DNA from: Candidatus Thorarchaeota archaeon SMTZ1-83
GTDB lineage: Archaea; Asgardarchaeota; Thorarchaeia; Thorarchaeales; Thorarchaeaceae
Reading direction: 5' to 3'
Assembly: GCA_001563325.1 (NCBI GenBank)
Contig: LRSK01000065.1
Coordinates: 1-23,340 of the forward strand
DNA: 23,340 nucleotides
The notes under the pieces are model-generated. The model searched no databases and was not told the origin of the DNA. It saw only the letters and a program-made list of their open reading frames with translations. This document shows, piece by piece, positions 1-6,901 of this stretch (its first letter is position 1; each line of letters begins with the position of its first letter). Both the position numbers and the translations under genes were made by a program.

Positions 1-2
1 TC

Positions 3-671
3 GAATCAGACAAGATGAAAGCAGAAAACTCGCTACAAACAGAAATCGAAGAACGTCAGAGAAGAATCGATGCGGCTAGGAATGAAATGGAGCTTAAGGC
101 GAAAGAGCTTGATGACCTCAAGGCTCAGGTGGATGCGGCAATCAGCAAGTCTGAGCAGGCAATAGAGAATAGAGTCTTGGAGTTCCAACAGGAGTTTCTT
201 AACCTGATGAATTGGACACTGGACAACGATTCGATCAGAGAACTCGCCCCACTGACACTATTTGATGTACATACGTATGTTGTCAAGTATGACGACGGTT
301 CTCATAGCGTCCTCACTCCGTGTTTCTTACCTGAAGAGAGTATATCGACCATGGAAGGAGATACACTGAGCACGGAGTTTGATGATTCGTTTCTCGCATC
401 CGTGGACAATCTGCTCCAGAAAGACCAATCCTTCAAGGAGTCCTTCCAGCGCGCCTGTACGAGAGGCAATATGTTGCTAGCGGCTGAAGCTGAGGAGTTG
501 CTAGTGCAAGGGCTAGAGGAACTTCTAAGAAGAAGACTTCTTCAGCGTGATGAGATAGAGAGGTTGCTCATGGTTTGGAGTAGATACTCAGGAAAATGCC
601 CCAAGTGCGGCGCCGCTGTTGAAACAGGCGCCCAGTTCTGTCAGAAGTGTGGAATGGAACTAACAGAGTGA
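3..671 (+). CDS. Coiled-coil protein with C-terminal zinc ribbon (5' end possibly outside window)
   Basis: The frame is open to the left edge, so the first Met (position 15) need not be the true start. The first 55 residues or so are charged and heptad-like (E/K/Q/R rich), which suggests a coiled coil. A middle alpha/beta stretch follows (around LFDVHTYVVKYDDGSHSV) that I do not recognise. The C-terminal 22 residues form a zinc ribbon with two CxxCG-type knuckles, CPKCG and CQKCG, ten residues apart. Small proteins ending in such a ribbon are common in archaea and usually have no assigned function. A role as an adaptor or a membrane/nucleic-acid associated scaffold is only inference. The stop TGA is at 669-671. 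The gene is followed by about 200 bp without another gene. Confidence 0.7.
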   Translation, partial: ESDKMKAENSLQTEIEERQRRIDAARNEMELKAKELDDLKAQVDAAISKSEQAIENRVLEFQQEFLNLMNWTLDNDSIRELAPLTLFDVHTYVVKYDDGSHSVLTPCFLPEESISTMEGDTLSTEFDDSFLASVDNLLQKDQSFKESFQRACTRGNMLLAAEAEELLVQGLEELLRRRLLQRDEIERLLMVWSRYSGKCPKCGAAVETGAQFCQKCGMELTE

Positions 672-874
672 GATGACTCTCATCCAGAAGAGGTCTTGAT
701 CTATGTAGGTTCATCTGAGATCCGCCTCAGACAACACACATGATTGAGGTTCACCTCTACTGGCTTTTGAGGAAGACGGTGCCAGAGAGGAAGATGGTGT
801 CCCAAAGGGATTTGCTCAAGCCGAGAGATTAATCTCATCCCTCTTTCCAGGTTCATGCAAAGGAAGGCTGAGAA
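672..874. other. Intergenic stretch without a recognisable gene
   Basis: I find no coding signal that continues a neighbour. A perfect 12-bp palindrome GAGATTAATCTC lies at 825-836, and a Shine-Dalgarno-like AGGAAGG at 861-867 serves the next gene. Minus-strand open frames here are shadows with no family resemblance. Confidence 0.5.
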
Positions 875-1372
875 TTGACAGGTGTGGTTGATGTCCTGAT
901 GGACAGTTTCATTGAAGAGGCAAGGCAGGCCAGAGTTGTCATTGACAAGGCGAGGATGGTCAATTCTGATTTTGTACCAAGAGAGGGGTTGAGGACTCTC
1001 ATAGATCTCGTAAATCACCTCGTACTGATTCCCCTTATGGATCTCGCTCTCTTTTCAGGTGAACTGGATTCTGAGGTAGCCCTGCAAAAGAAAGAGACGG
1101 AGCTGCAAAGCGTGGACATCGATGCTGCTTTGGCTTTGTTCGACGAAGGCATCCAAAGCGCGGAGAAACGATTCCGCAAGATGTCTGATGCGGAGTTGTT
1201 TGAGAAGAGTCTACTGCCGTTTTATGAATCTGGAGAAACAAAGAACTGGGCACACTATATACCGGAGATGACGAGACACATTGCGATGCACAAGATGCAG
1301 CTGTGGATGTATCTTAAGCTGAGTGGATTGGACGTCGACATGATGACATACTACGGTGTTGTTACTGAGTGA
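875..1372 (+). CDS. DinB/YfiT-like four-helix protein
   Basis: The 165-residue, mostly helical protein matches the DinB superfamily pattern. A His sits in an early helix (LVNHLVLIPLMDLALFSG), and a C-terminal helix carries two His four residues apart (HIAMHKMQLWMYLKLSG); these would be the metal triad. DinB-family proteins include thiol-dependent S-transferases and many uncharacterised members, so the substrate cannot be named. I chose the TTG at 875 because AGGAAGG ends 7 bases upstream. An ATG at 899 is the alternative and would lose 8 residues. The gene converges on the TetR gene, with a repeat and hairpin between them. A second, truncated DinB-like sequence lies at 16701-16967. Confidence 0.65.
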   Translation: MTGVVDVLMDSFIEEARQARVVIDKARMVNSDFVPREGLRTLIDLVNHLVLIPLMDLALFSGELDSEVALQKKETELQSVDIDAALALFDEGIQSAEKRFRKMSDAELFEKSLLPFYESGETKNWAHYIPEMTRHIAMHKMQLWMYLKLSGLDVDMMTYYGVVTE

Positions 1373-1470
1373 CTTTTCTTCTGCTCTCATCATCCCCTTG
1401 ACTATGACAATCATGGGACGATGGTTTCAATGGAAACAGCAGTTCGTCCAACACAAGAAGAGTGAGGAAG

Positions 1471-1569
1471 AGAGGCTCGGAACCTCTGTCAAGTTGGAAA
1501 CTGAGCCTACATCTGCTTCTCTTGTCCACGGGACAGATGGTCAGAGCCGAATATCTCACGTGACATGAC
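1471..1569 (-). repeat. ACAD-tail repeat, copy A1 (with hairpin)
   Basis: Read on the minus strand, 1569-1507 encodes an uninterrupted 20-codon tail: VMSREIFG, then SDHLSRG, then QEKQM and a TAG stop. It aligns without gaps to the end of the real acyl-CoA dehydrogenase (VISRELFGPENLPYRQ...). A hairpin follows: AGAGG (1471-1475), 7-nt loop, CCTCT (1483-1487). The tail directly abuts, and overlaps by one base, the stop codon of the minus-strand TetR gene. The hairpin may end transcripts from both converging genes. This is one of the two copies with a fully intact frame. Confidence 0.85.
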
Positions 1570-2138
1570 TATGAATGAATTGCATTCCACGCAATCTCAC
1601 ATGCCATCTCAATATGCTTCTCGTCCATCTCGACGATTCCAGCATGATGGTAATTCAGAAGAGTGATGATGGGGACATAGGAAAAAGCTGTCAAGATTGG
1701 TAGAGGTAGGGCCCTGATTGTCTTCTCCTTGATGCCACGCTTGAGTAGACTGTCGACTGTCCGGAAAAGTTCAAAGTCCTCAGCCTTGATCTTCCTCATC
1801 ATTGTTGTCCGTTCAAACTGCTCTCGATATGCGAGATACTCAGGATGCCTGAGGTTGAATGTGAATGCGTGCTGCCAGATGGACTTGAAAACCTCCACTG
1901 TGGTCATTCCCTCCTTAAGGCCCTCTAATGCCCCCTGACTCATCTTGCTCCTGATATCGCGGTAGATCTTGGTGAGGAGGTCCTCCTTGTTCTCAAAGTA
2001 GATGTAGATAGTCGCTGGGGAAACCTTCGCCTTGCGCGCAATCTTTGAGATAGAGATGCCATCAAAGCCTAACTCGTTGGTCAATTGGATGGATGCTTTG
2101 ACAATTGAATCATATTTGGCTTGGTTTCGAGTTCTCAT
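1569..2138 (-). CDS. TetR-family transcriptional repressor
   Basis: At 189 residues it has the usual TetR length. The N-terminal helix-turn-helix is clear: after the KYDSIVKASIQLTNELGFDG helix comes ISISKIARKAKVSPATIY, then YFENKEDLL, the family signature (residues about 8-55). The C-terminal two thirds are helical and would form the ligand-binding and dimer domain; no ligand can be read from it. The ATG at 2138 lies about 28 bp from a TATA box at 2163-2172, so the transcript is probably leaderless or nearly so. The gene is divergent from the membrane protein at 2233, and two near-identical palindromes between them (2171-2188 and 2197-2214) are the likely operators. Autorepression plus control of the neighbour is the natural inference. 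Confidence 0.92.
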   Translation of the reverse strand: MRTRNQAKYDSIVKASIQLTNELGFDGISISKIARKAKVSPATIYIYFENKEDLLTKIYRDIRSKMSQGALEGLKEGMTTVEVFKSIWQHAFTFNLRHPEYLAYREQFERTTMMRKIKAEDFELFRTVDSLLKRGIKEKTIRALPLPILTAFSYVPIITLLNYHHAGIVEMDEKHIEMACEIAWNAIHS

Positions 2139-2162
2139 TGTGAGCTATTGCGCGGCAAGAAG

Positions 2163-2172
2163 GATATATAAA
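2163..2172 (-). promoter_or_regulatory. TATA box of the tetR gene
   Basis: The A/T-only ATATATAAA stretch lies about 28 bp upstream of the tetR ATG at 2138, the archaeal TATA-to-start distance. It overlaps the left edge of operator 1, so repressor binding would block TBP. Confidence 0.65.
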
Positions 2173-2188
2173 TGAATGGCCATTCATT
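2171..2188. promoter_or_regulatory. TetR operator 1 (perfect 18-bp palindrome)
   Basis: AATGAATGGCCATTCATT is its own reverse complement. It shares the core TGAATG-NN-CATTCA with operator 2, whose centre is 26 bp away. The position between the TATA box of tetR and the start of the divergent gene suits a repressor. Confidence 0.85.
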
Positions 2189-2196
2189 TTATGATG

Positions 2197-2214
2197 AGTG
2201 AATGAACATTCACT
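2197..2214. promoter_or_regulatory. TetR operator 2
   Basis: AGTGAATGAACATTCACT has two 8-bp inverted arms around a central AA and the same TGAATG-NN-CATTCA core as operator 1. It lies 19 bp before the start codon of the membrane protein gene, near its expected transcription start. Confidence 0.85.
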
Positions 2215-2232
2215 TATGAGGTTGACTCGCAC

Positions 2233-2817
2233 ATGATGAATTCGAATAGTGAAAAAACGGAGTCTGACTACCGTCAGAGAAAGCGACAGTTACGACGCAT
2301 CGCAGTTGTAAGTGGCTCATTCATGATCGTCGCTGCAACGCTTGTGATTGCACTACTGCAAATGTCAGGCTATGCAGGTTCAATGGAAGACACTCAGCTC
2401 GGTTTCAATGCAGAGATCATTAAGAGCTACTTCTCACTCATGAATCCTACAGAACTGGGGCTCTTCATTACAGCAAACCTTACAGATTATCTGTTCATGC
2501 TGTTCTACGGCATCTTCTTCTTCAGTGCCGCTAGACTCATCTCGTGGAACTACAGGACAGGTTTCCCGAAGAGGATTGGTCTATCGCTTGCATGGGTAGG
2601 TGTCATCGCTGCTGTTCTAGACGGGATTGAGAATGTGTTCCTGCTCTCAATGGCTGTTGACCCGGTTGGGTTCGCTGGCTGGCTCGCGATTGCTCACTCA
2701 GGCTTTGCCCTTGCTAAGTTTCTTTTCATGTATGTAGCAATGGCTTGGCTCATGGTGGGTTTTGTGTTGAACAGGACCCCTCTGGCTACACATCTAATGT
2801 CAATTCAGATTGTTTGA
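2233..2817 (+). CDS. Small multi-pass membrane protein, TetR-controlled
   Basis: The 194-residue protein has a basic N-terminal tail (RQRKRQLRR) followed by four predicted membrane segments, at about residues 22-44, 77-102, 115-139 and 150-180. A DGIEN motif in the third segment and a Lys within the fourth (ALAKFLF) are polar residues in otherwise hydrophobic helices and could be functional. I do not recognise the family. Its divergent arrangement with a TetR gene and twin operators suggests expression in response to the TetR ligand, as for many small transport or tolerance proteins; that is inference. GAGGT at 2218-2222 is a possible ribosome site. An ATG three bases downstream (2236) is an equally possible start. 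Confidence 0.75.
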   Translation: MMNSNSEKTESDYRQRKRQLRRIAVVSGSFMIVAATLVIALLQMSGYAGSMEDTQLGFNAEIIKSYFSLMNPTELGLFITANLTDYLFMLFYGIFFFSAARLISWNYRTGFPKRIGLSLAWVGVIAAVLDGIENVFLLSMAVDPVGFAGWLAIAHSGFALAKFLFMYVAMAWLMVGFVLNRTPLATHLMSIQIV

Positions 2818-2834
2818 GATGAAAGGAAGGTAGA

Positions 2835-2851
2835 GGGAGCTTGAAGCTCCC
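2835..2851 (+). terminator. Hairpin after the membrane protein gene
   Basis: GGGAGC (2835-2840), TTGAA loop, GCTCCC (2846-2851). It starts 18 bases after the stop codon at 2817 and is also the hairpin part of repeat copy A2. Confidence 0.6.
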
Positions 2852-2934
2852 CTCAATTCTATGAGTTTTACATCTGCTTCTTTTTGCCTGTACTGAAGAC
2901 AATCTGGTCCAAAGGTCTCACGTTCCGTGACGAC
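2852..2934 (-). repeat. ACAD-tail repeat, copy A2
   Basis: On the minus strand from 2934 it reads VVTERETFGPDCLQYRQ, then a one-base insertion in an A run shifts the frame. Correcting it restores the KKQM-stop ending (TAA at 2868-2870). The order (tail, stop, then hairpin at 2835-2851) is the same as in the other copies. It lies between two plus-strand genes, so it is not transcribed as a gene end here. Confidence 0.75.
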
Positions 2935-2997
2935 AACAAACCTAATCTTGACGTTTCCTCGACAAACATTTTAGTCCGGAGGAGTGTGTAGTCCTTT

Positions 2998-5043
2998 ATG
3001 CGAATAGACAGCGGGCTCTTTGAGGATTATTACTCTGAACTCATCTTCACTGGCATTATACTGCTGTTTTTCATTCAACTCTTCTCTGACTATGTGGAAT
3101 CTACCTACATCCTCCTTCTCATGACTTTGTCATTGAACCAGAATGCCCTAGTACTGCTGTTCTTGTTCTCACCCATCATTTTTGTTGCCTTCAGCAGATC
3201 CATCCCCGATAGACTACTGATTGCTGCCGGAGGTGTTATGATTGCAAGCAGGGTGGTTGAGCCTCTAGTTGATACTCTGGCGAGAATGGTAATATCCGCA
3301 CTTGGCGTTGGCTGCTTCCTAATCCTGTTTCCCGCCCTCCTGCTGGTTGGGAGATCTGATGAAAGGGTACAACGTGCCCAATCGCTTGGGATTGGTTTGG
3401 CTCTAGCCTTGGCAGCATCAGTCATGCTGAGGACGCTGAATTTCACAATCGATCTCTCTACGTATGGGTGGGGCCAAGTGATAGGATGTGTATTAGCTGC
3501 CATTGGGGTCTTCATGCTGGGAGGCTTTTGGAAGCGAGTACAAGATAAGCAACGGCTTGAAATTCAACCTAGTATAGATGAATCAACAAAGGCGTTTCGA
3601 CCGATACGTAAGAGAAGTCTAGCAATAGCTACCCTTGGTCTGACAAGCATTCTCTTCTTTGTCAATTTTGCATTTAGTAGTCCTGTCGTGATTTCTAGGT
3701 GGACTGAGAGCAGCTATGTAGCTGTTGTGTCCGCTGTCGCATTGATGACTGTGCTCTTTGCGCTAATTATGCTGTACCGCCCATACCTCATGAGTAGATT
3801 GACAACAAGAATGATCTTGATTTGGAACCTCCTGTTTGTGGCCTTGTTTGTCCTGACAGTCATCATCAATCAGATGCCCTTTCCTGATGTCCCCTCTCCC
3901 TATCCAATCATAGCTCCTCCAACAACGTTCCTGCATCATATACCGTTATACCTGATGATAGTCACATTCCCAATCATTCTGATTGATTTCATTCTCTTAT
4001 CAAACAAACTAGCAAGTCTTGAGTTGGTGCCGACTTCACGAGCCGCAGGTATAGCATTCACATTAGGAGGCGGACTGTACATGCTTGTGTTGTTATTCAC
4101 ATTAGTCCTCACTTCTGTTTGGGGTTTCGTTCCAGTGATTGGTCCGTTGCTTAGAGATATGTTCTGGCTCATCTTTCTCATTGCAGGACTAGTCCTCCTA
4201 TTTGCTACCTTCAAAGTAAAGGACGATATGCCCTCTTACAGTGTACCCGTCAGACTCCCTCGAATAGAAACCATCATAGCAGGGCTCTTGATAGTCATGT
4301 TCCTGGGGACTCTCAGCGGATCGTTAGTTTTCGAGGCTCATCCCGCCACACAAACAGGTGACCCGGTTTCTCTGAGACTGCTGACATATAATATTGCACA
4401 GGGAATGAACGATCTTGATGTCAAGAACTACGATGGCCAACTAGAACTCATCAGAGAGATCGACGCTGATATAATTGGTCTTCAGGAAACGAGTAAGATT
4501 GCAGGAAATAGCGATGTAGTGAGGTATTTTGCAGACAAGTTGAACCTCTATTCATACTTCGGACCGAAAGGAGTAACAGGAACGACAGGGGTTGCACTGC
4601 TATCAAAGTATCCAATCGAGAATCCCAGAACCATCTATCATTATAGTGAGGATGTGGATTGCAAACAAACAGCCACCATCGAGGCCGAAATCATTGTCGG
4701 ATCGAGAACATACACCGTCTATGTGACGCACACATATGGAAGGACATCCGCTAAGATGATTCTACAGAATGATATTCTGGAGTTATCTAGTGGGAAAGAC
4801 AATGTGATATTCATGGGTGATTTCAATTTCAGACCGAACAGCGAGCCGTATAACCTCACAACCTCTATTCTAGAAGACTCATGGTGGGTCAGGTGGCCAA
4901 CAGGTGTGAACAGTTTTGGAGAGAACAATACTCGAGAAATTGACCATGTTTTTCTTTCTCCTGGAACATCCGTTTTAGATTGCGAATATGTCAGAGACCC
5001 ACAATCGGACCATCCTGCTTACTGGGTTGATATCCTATGGTAA
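2998..5043 (+). CDS. Polytopic membrane protein with C-terminal endonuclease/exonuclease/phosphatase (EEP) domain
   Basis: The 681-residue protein has two parts. Residues 1 to about 450 hold roughly 13 hydrophobic segments. Residues about 458-681 are an EEP fold with its motifs in order: LTYNIAQG; IIGLQET with the metal-binding Glu near 495; GVALLSKYPI; VTHTYG; GDFNF near 607; REIDHVF; and SDHPAYW near the end. All key catalytic Asn, Glu, Asp and His positions appear present, so the domain is probably active as a Mg-dependent phosphodiesterase or phosphatase. Members act on nucleic acids, inositol phosphates or sphingolipids; membrane tethering favours a lipid or envelope substrate, which is inference. 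The same order (many TM segments, then EEP) occurs in eukaryotic Cwh43/PGAP2IP. GGAGGAG at 2978-2984 precedes the ATG at 2998. Confidence 0.85.
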   Translation: MRIDSGLFEDYYSELIFTGIILLFFIQLFSDYVESTYILLLMTLSLNQNALVLLFLFSPIIFVAFSRSIPDRLLIAAGGVMIASRVVEPLVDTLARMVISALGVGCFLILFPALLLVGRSDERVQRAQSLGIGLALALAASVMLRTLNFTIDLSTYGWGQVIGCVLAAIGVFMLGGFWKRVQDKQRLEIQPSIDESTKAFRPIRKRSLAIATLGLTSILFFVNFAFSSPVVISRWTESSYVAVVSAVALMTVLFALIMLYRPYLMSRLTTRMILIWNLLFVALFVLTVIINQMPFPDVPSPYPIIAPPTTFLHHIPLYLMIVTFPIILIDFILLSNKLASLELVPTSRAAGIAFTLGGGLYMLVLLFTLVLTSVWGFVPVIGPLLRDMFWLIFLIAGLVLLFATFKVKDDMPSYSVPVRLPRIETIIAGLLIVMFLGTLSGSLVFEAHPATQTGDPVSLRLLTYNIAQGMNDLDVKNYDGQLELIREIDADIIGLQETSKIAGNSDVVRYFADKLNLYSYFGPKGVTGTTGVALLSKYPIENPRTIYHYSEDVDCKQTATIEAEIIVGSRTYTVYVTHTYGRTSAKMILQNDILELSSGKDNVIFMGDFNFRPNSEPYNLTTSILEDSWWVRWPTGVNSFGENNTREIDHVFLSPGTSVLDCEYVRDPQSDHPAYWVDILW

Positions 5044-5046
5044 ACT

Positions 5047-5067
5047 GAGAGAGGAAGGTCCTCTCTC
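5047..5067 (+). terminator. Hairpin terminator after the EEP gene
   Basis: GAGAGAGG (5047-5054), AAGGT loop, CCTCTCTC (5060-5067): an 8-bp stem four bases after the stop codon, followed by TTCAATT. It is also the hairpin arm of repeat copy A3 and so could act on both strands. Confidence 0.75.
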
Positions 5068-5143
5068 TTCAATTGTGAAAACTTCATCTGTTTCTCTTGC
5101 CTGCACGGCAGATACTCAGGTCCAAATATTGCCGTGCCATGAC
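5068..5143 (-). repeat. ACAD-tail repeat, copy A3
   Basis: On the minus strand it reads V-M-A-R, then a one-base deletion, then IFGPEYLPCRQEKQM. The stop has mutated, so the frame runs on toward the hairpin at 5047-5067. It lies just after the stop of the minus-strand gene at 5171-5506. Confidence 0.8.
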
Positions 5144-5170
5144 AGAGAGCTATACTCGCACAAAAGAAAC

Positions 5171-5506
5171 TCATTCGAGTCTTAGTTCATCCTCTTCGAT
5201 CCAAAGTGAGGTCTTGAGAGAGTCTGGGACAATCTGGGACATGACATTCCCCAAAGCTGCCTTGAGTTCGTCGTCCTTCTCAAGCATGTCCCAGTGTTCT
5301 TGGCAATCCTCGAGATTCTCAAAGATGTCTATGTACATCCAGTGTTCGGTAGACGTCTCATCATCAACCTTAGTGTAGAATCTGACCTCCTTGTAGAGCA
5401 TCTCCTCTCGCTTGGCCCTCTGCACTGCTATCAGAGTCTGCGCCGCTTCCAGGTGTTTCTCCCTATTGTCGCTTCGAACCTGCCATGTACCTATCTCTAT
5501 GAGCAA
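5171..5506 (-). CDS. Probable dimeric alpha-beta barrel protein (ABM/NIPSNAP-like)
   Basis: The 111-residue protein begins with a beta strand (LIEIGTWQV), then a helix (EKHLEAAQTLIAVQRAKREE), strands (LYKEVRFYTKV and HWMYIDIFE), and a helix starting ENLEDCQEHWDML. That order is typical of small ferredoxin-like dimeric barrels of the antibiotic biosynthesis monooxygenase and NIPSNAP groups. These include monooxygenases, heme-degrading enzymes and many proteins of unknown role, and no catalytic residue can be assigned here. The start is TTG at 5506, preceded by GGGAG about 10 bases upstream. It stands alone between two ACAD-tail repeats (A3 after it, A4 before it). Confidence 0.6.
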   Translation of the reverse strand: MLIEIGTWQVRSDNREKHLEAAQTLIAVQRAKREEMLYKEVRFYTKVDDETSTEHWMYIDIFENLEDCQEHWDMLEKDDELKAALGNVMSQIVPDSLKTSLWIEEDELRLE

Positions 5507-5620
5507 TTCATTACATCTCCCTATAGCTTCGAAAGGACTACTGCTTTCTAATCAGACTTCTGCTGAACTAGAGTCATTGACGAATCCTCAGAGGACTGGT
5601 CCCAAGAAAAAGTAGGCAAT

Positions 5621-5700
5621 AGAGGCTCGACACCTCTCTCAAGTTGGAAGCTGATTCTACATCTGCTTCTCTTGCCTGTGTGGCAGATACTCTGGTCCAC
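5621..5700 (-). repeat. ACAD-tail repeat, copy A4 (with hairpin)
   Basis: On the minus strand it reads GPEYLPHRQEKQM and a TAG stop at 5659-5657, then a spacer and a hairpin (AGAGG 5621-5625, CCTCT 5633-5637). The spacer AAGTTGGAA on the plus strand is shared with A1 and A8. It lies 12 bases after the winged-helix stop codon, with a palindrome between. Confidence 0.85.
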
Positions 5701-5718
5701 AGTGAACAGTGTTCACTG
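5700..5718. repeat. Perfect 19-bp inverted repeat across the winged-helix stop codon
   Basis: CAGTGAACA-G-TGTTCACTG is perfectly symmetrical around 5709 and contains the stop codon of the minus-strand winged-helix gene. It could be an operator-like site or a short transcript-end hairpin. A related sequence (GAACAGTGTTTACT) occurs at 19951-19964 upstream of the satD operon. Confidence 0.7.
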
Positions 5719-5970
5719 CTTCACCCTCTTCAGTCTGACCATGCCTCCCTTGCTTTCGACAATGCCTTCGCCCACAAGCCCACGAAATGCGGCAATGGTA
5801 AGACTTCGTTTTTGGTCCACTAGCCCTCCTCCATCGACGAGTAGCTCACGGACAATATCCTCCCGAAACCGCCAGGCGCCGCCATCCAGAATCCTGAGAA
5901 TCTCCTTCTTTGTACTCTCTTTCCAGGTGACTCTCTCTTCGAATGTCAGTCTCCTTCTTCGTCCTTTCAT
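5713..5970 (-). CDS. Small winged-helix DNA-binding protein
   Basis: This is an 85-residue protein starting at the ATG at 5970, with a very basic N-terminus (MKGRRRRL). A helical region (TKKEILRILDGGAWRFREDI) and a predicted recognition and wing segment (SLTIAAFRGLVGEGIVESKGGMVRLKRV) fit a winged helix. The frame is open further upstream, to 6255, but that part overlaps the plus-strand gene at 6119 and repeat A5 and is low-complexity, so I rejected it. A TATA-like TATAGTATAA (5992-6001) sits about 25 bp before the ATG, consistent with a leaderless transcript. The 19-bp palindrome at 5700-5718 covers its stop. A regulatory role is inferred from the fold only. Confidence 0.65.
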   Translation of the reverse strand: MKGRRRRLTFEERVTWKESTKKEILRILDGGAWRFREDIVRELLVDGGGLVDQKRSLTIAAFRGLVGEGIVESKGGMVRLKRVKQ

Positions 5971-5990
5971 TCTTTTTCCAGCACACTTGC

Positions 5991-6001
5991 TATAGTATAA
6001 T
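5991..6001 (-). promoter_or_regulatory. TATA box of the winged-helix gene
   Basis: On the minus strand it reads TTATACTATA, centred about 26 bp before the ATG at 5970. This is the main reason for choosing that start. Confidence 0.55.
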
Positions 6002-6020
6002 CCAAGACCGCCTAATATGG

Positions 6021-6060
6021 ACTGCTTTCTTCTCTTGCCTGTAGGGCAGATAGTCCAATA
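6021..6060 (-). repeat. ACAD-tail repeat, copy A5 (partial, no hairpin)
   Basis: On the minus strand, YLPYRQEKK is preceded by a degraded TTGGAC that corresponds to the FGP codons. The stop and hairpin are missing. It lies in the divergent promoter region between the winged-helix gene (5970) and the gene at 6119. Confidence 0.7.
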
Positions 6061-6118
6061 CAGCTGTCTTATTTGCCTGTGCGCTATTACCATCTTATGC
6101 TGGATTGGAGTAGGTCTA

Positions 6119-6820
6119 ATGGATTTTCCCGATGATTTACGATCTGCAGAGGAGTCTTTGAAACAGGCGGAGAAGGAATTCCTGGCTGGAAATGATGGAA
6201 TAGCTGAAGCACTGCTAGCAAGACTGTCTACGGGCACTTTCTCTTCTGATGTCAAAACAGCAAGAGAACGAATGGAGAGTCTGGATGAGTCTCGCTATGT
6301 GAAATGGAGTCGATGGGAGAAGAGATTTGAATTCTCAGCGTCATTCTGGAAGGACGAGGGATATCCAAGCATTGATACCACTACACTCCAAGCTAGTCAT
6401 CCTGATTGGTATTCGAGAAGAACAGAAACTACCGCCTTTGTAAAAGACCTGATGATCCATCGTAGTCTATTGGCACCTACTGTTGATGGTGGTCGAAAAG
6501 GCTCTCCAACCTCTTCAGGCAATCCATCAAACAGATGGTTGCTTGATTTTGTAGCTCTGTCCAGTCTGCGGCTATCTTTCAAGAGCCATTGGGAGCAGCT
6601 AGTACGAGACATTGTGAGGAAGAGGTCGCGAACGGACCTGACGCTTGTAGCTGAACGACTAGGCCTGACGATTCAAGAGGTCCTCGATATCGTACGTAAA
6701 ATCAGGAATCTTGATGACCAGGTGATCGAGCGTGACGTGAGCGACTCCAGCAAGAATCTAACATATCTATGCAGAAGACCTGACTCCAGTCTGACGCCTC
6801 TAGTAGACATAACCGTGTGA
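6119..6820 (+). CDS. Protein of unknown function with a C-terminal helix-turn-helix-like segment
   Basis: I do not recognise this 233-residue protein. The frame is open upstream to 6017, but that extension reads through repeat A5, so I use the ATG at 6119, which has GGAG about 9 bases before it. Residues 1-60 are helical and charged (LRSAEESLKQAEKEFL). A middle region is rich in aromatic and polar residues (YVKWSRWEKRFEF, HPDWYSRRTE). Near residues 175-200, DLTLVAERLGLTIQEVLDIV has helix-turn-helix spacing. This may be a DNA-associated protein, but I have no strong evidence. The next gene (6902) starts 81 bases downstream in the same direction and encodes a predicted nuclease, so the two may form one unit. 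Confidence 0.65.
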   Translation: MDFPDDLRSAEESLKQAEKEFLAGNDGIAEALLARLSTGTFSSDVKTARERMESLDESRYVKWSRWEKRFEFSASFWKDEGYPSIDTTTLQASHPDWYSRRTETTAFVKDLMIHRSLLAPTVDGGRKGSPTSSGNPSNRWLLDFVALSSLRLSFKSHWEQLVRDIVRKRSRTDLTLVAERLGLTIQEVLDIVRKIRNLDDQVIERDVSDSSKNLTYLCRRPDSSLTPLVDITV

Positions 6821-6901
6821 TGTTAAAAGGCGGTGCCAAGTCTGACTAAGTGCTGAGGCTGTTTTTACATCAATTGAGAAAAGAGAATCGTTGGTGATTG
6901 C

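Noticed and set aside
6017..6118. Upstream extension of the plus-strand gene to an ATG at 6017
   Set aside because: It reads through repeat A5, gives a Cys/Leu-rich stretch unlike the rest, and the ATG at 6119 has a ribosome site.
5971..6255. Upstream extension of the winged-helix gene on the minus strand
   Set aside because: It overlaps the plus-strand gene and repeat A5, is low-complexity, and a TATA box at 5991-6001 fits a start at 5970.
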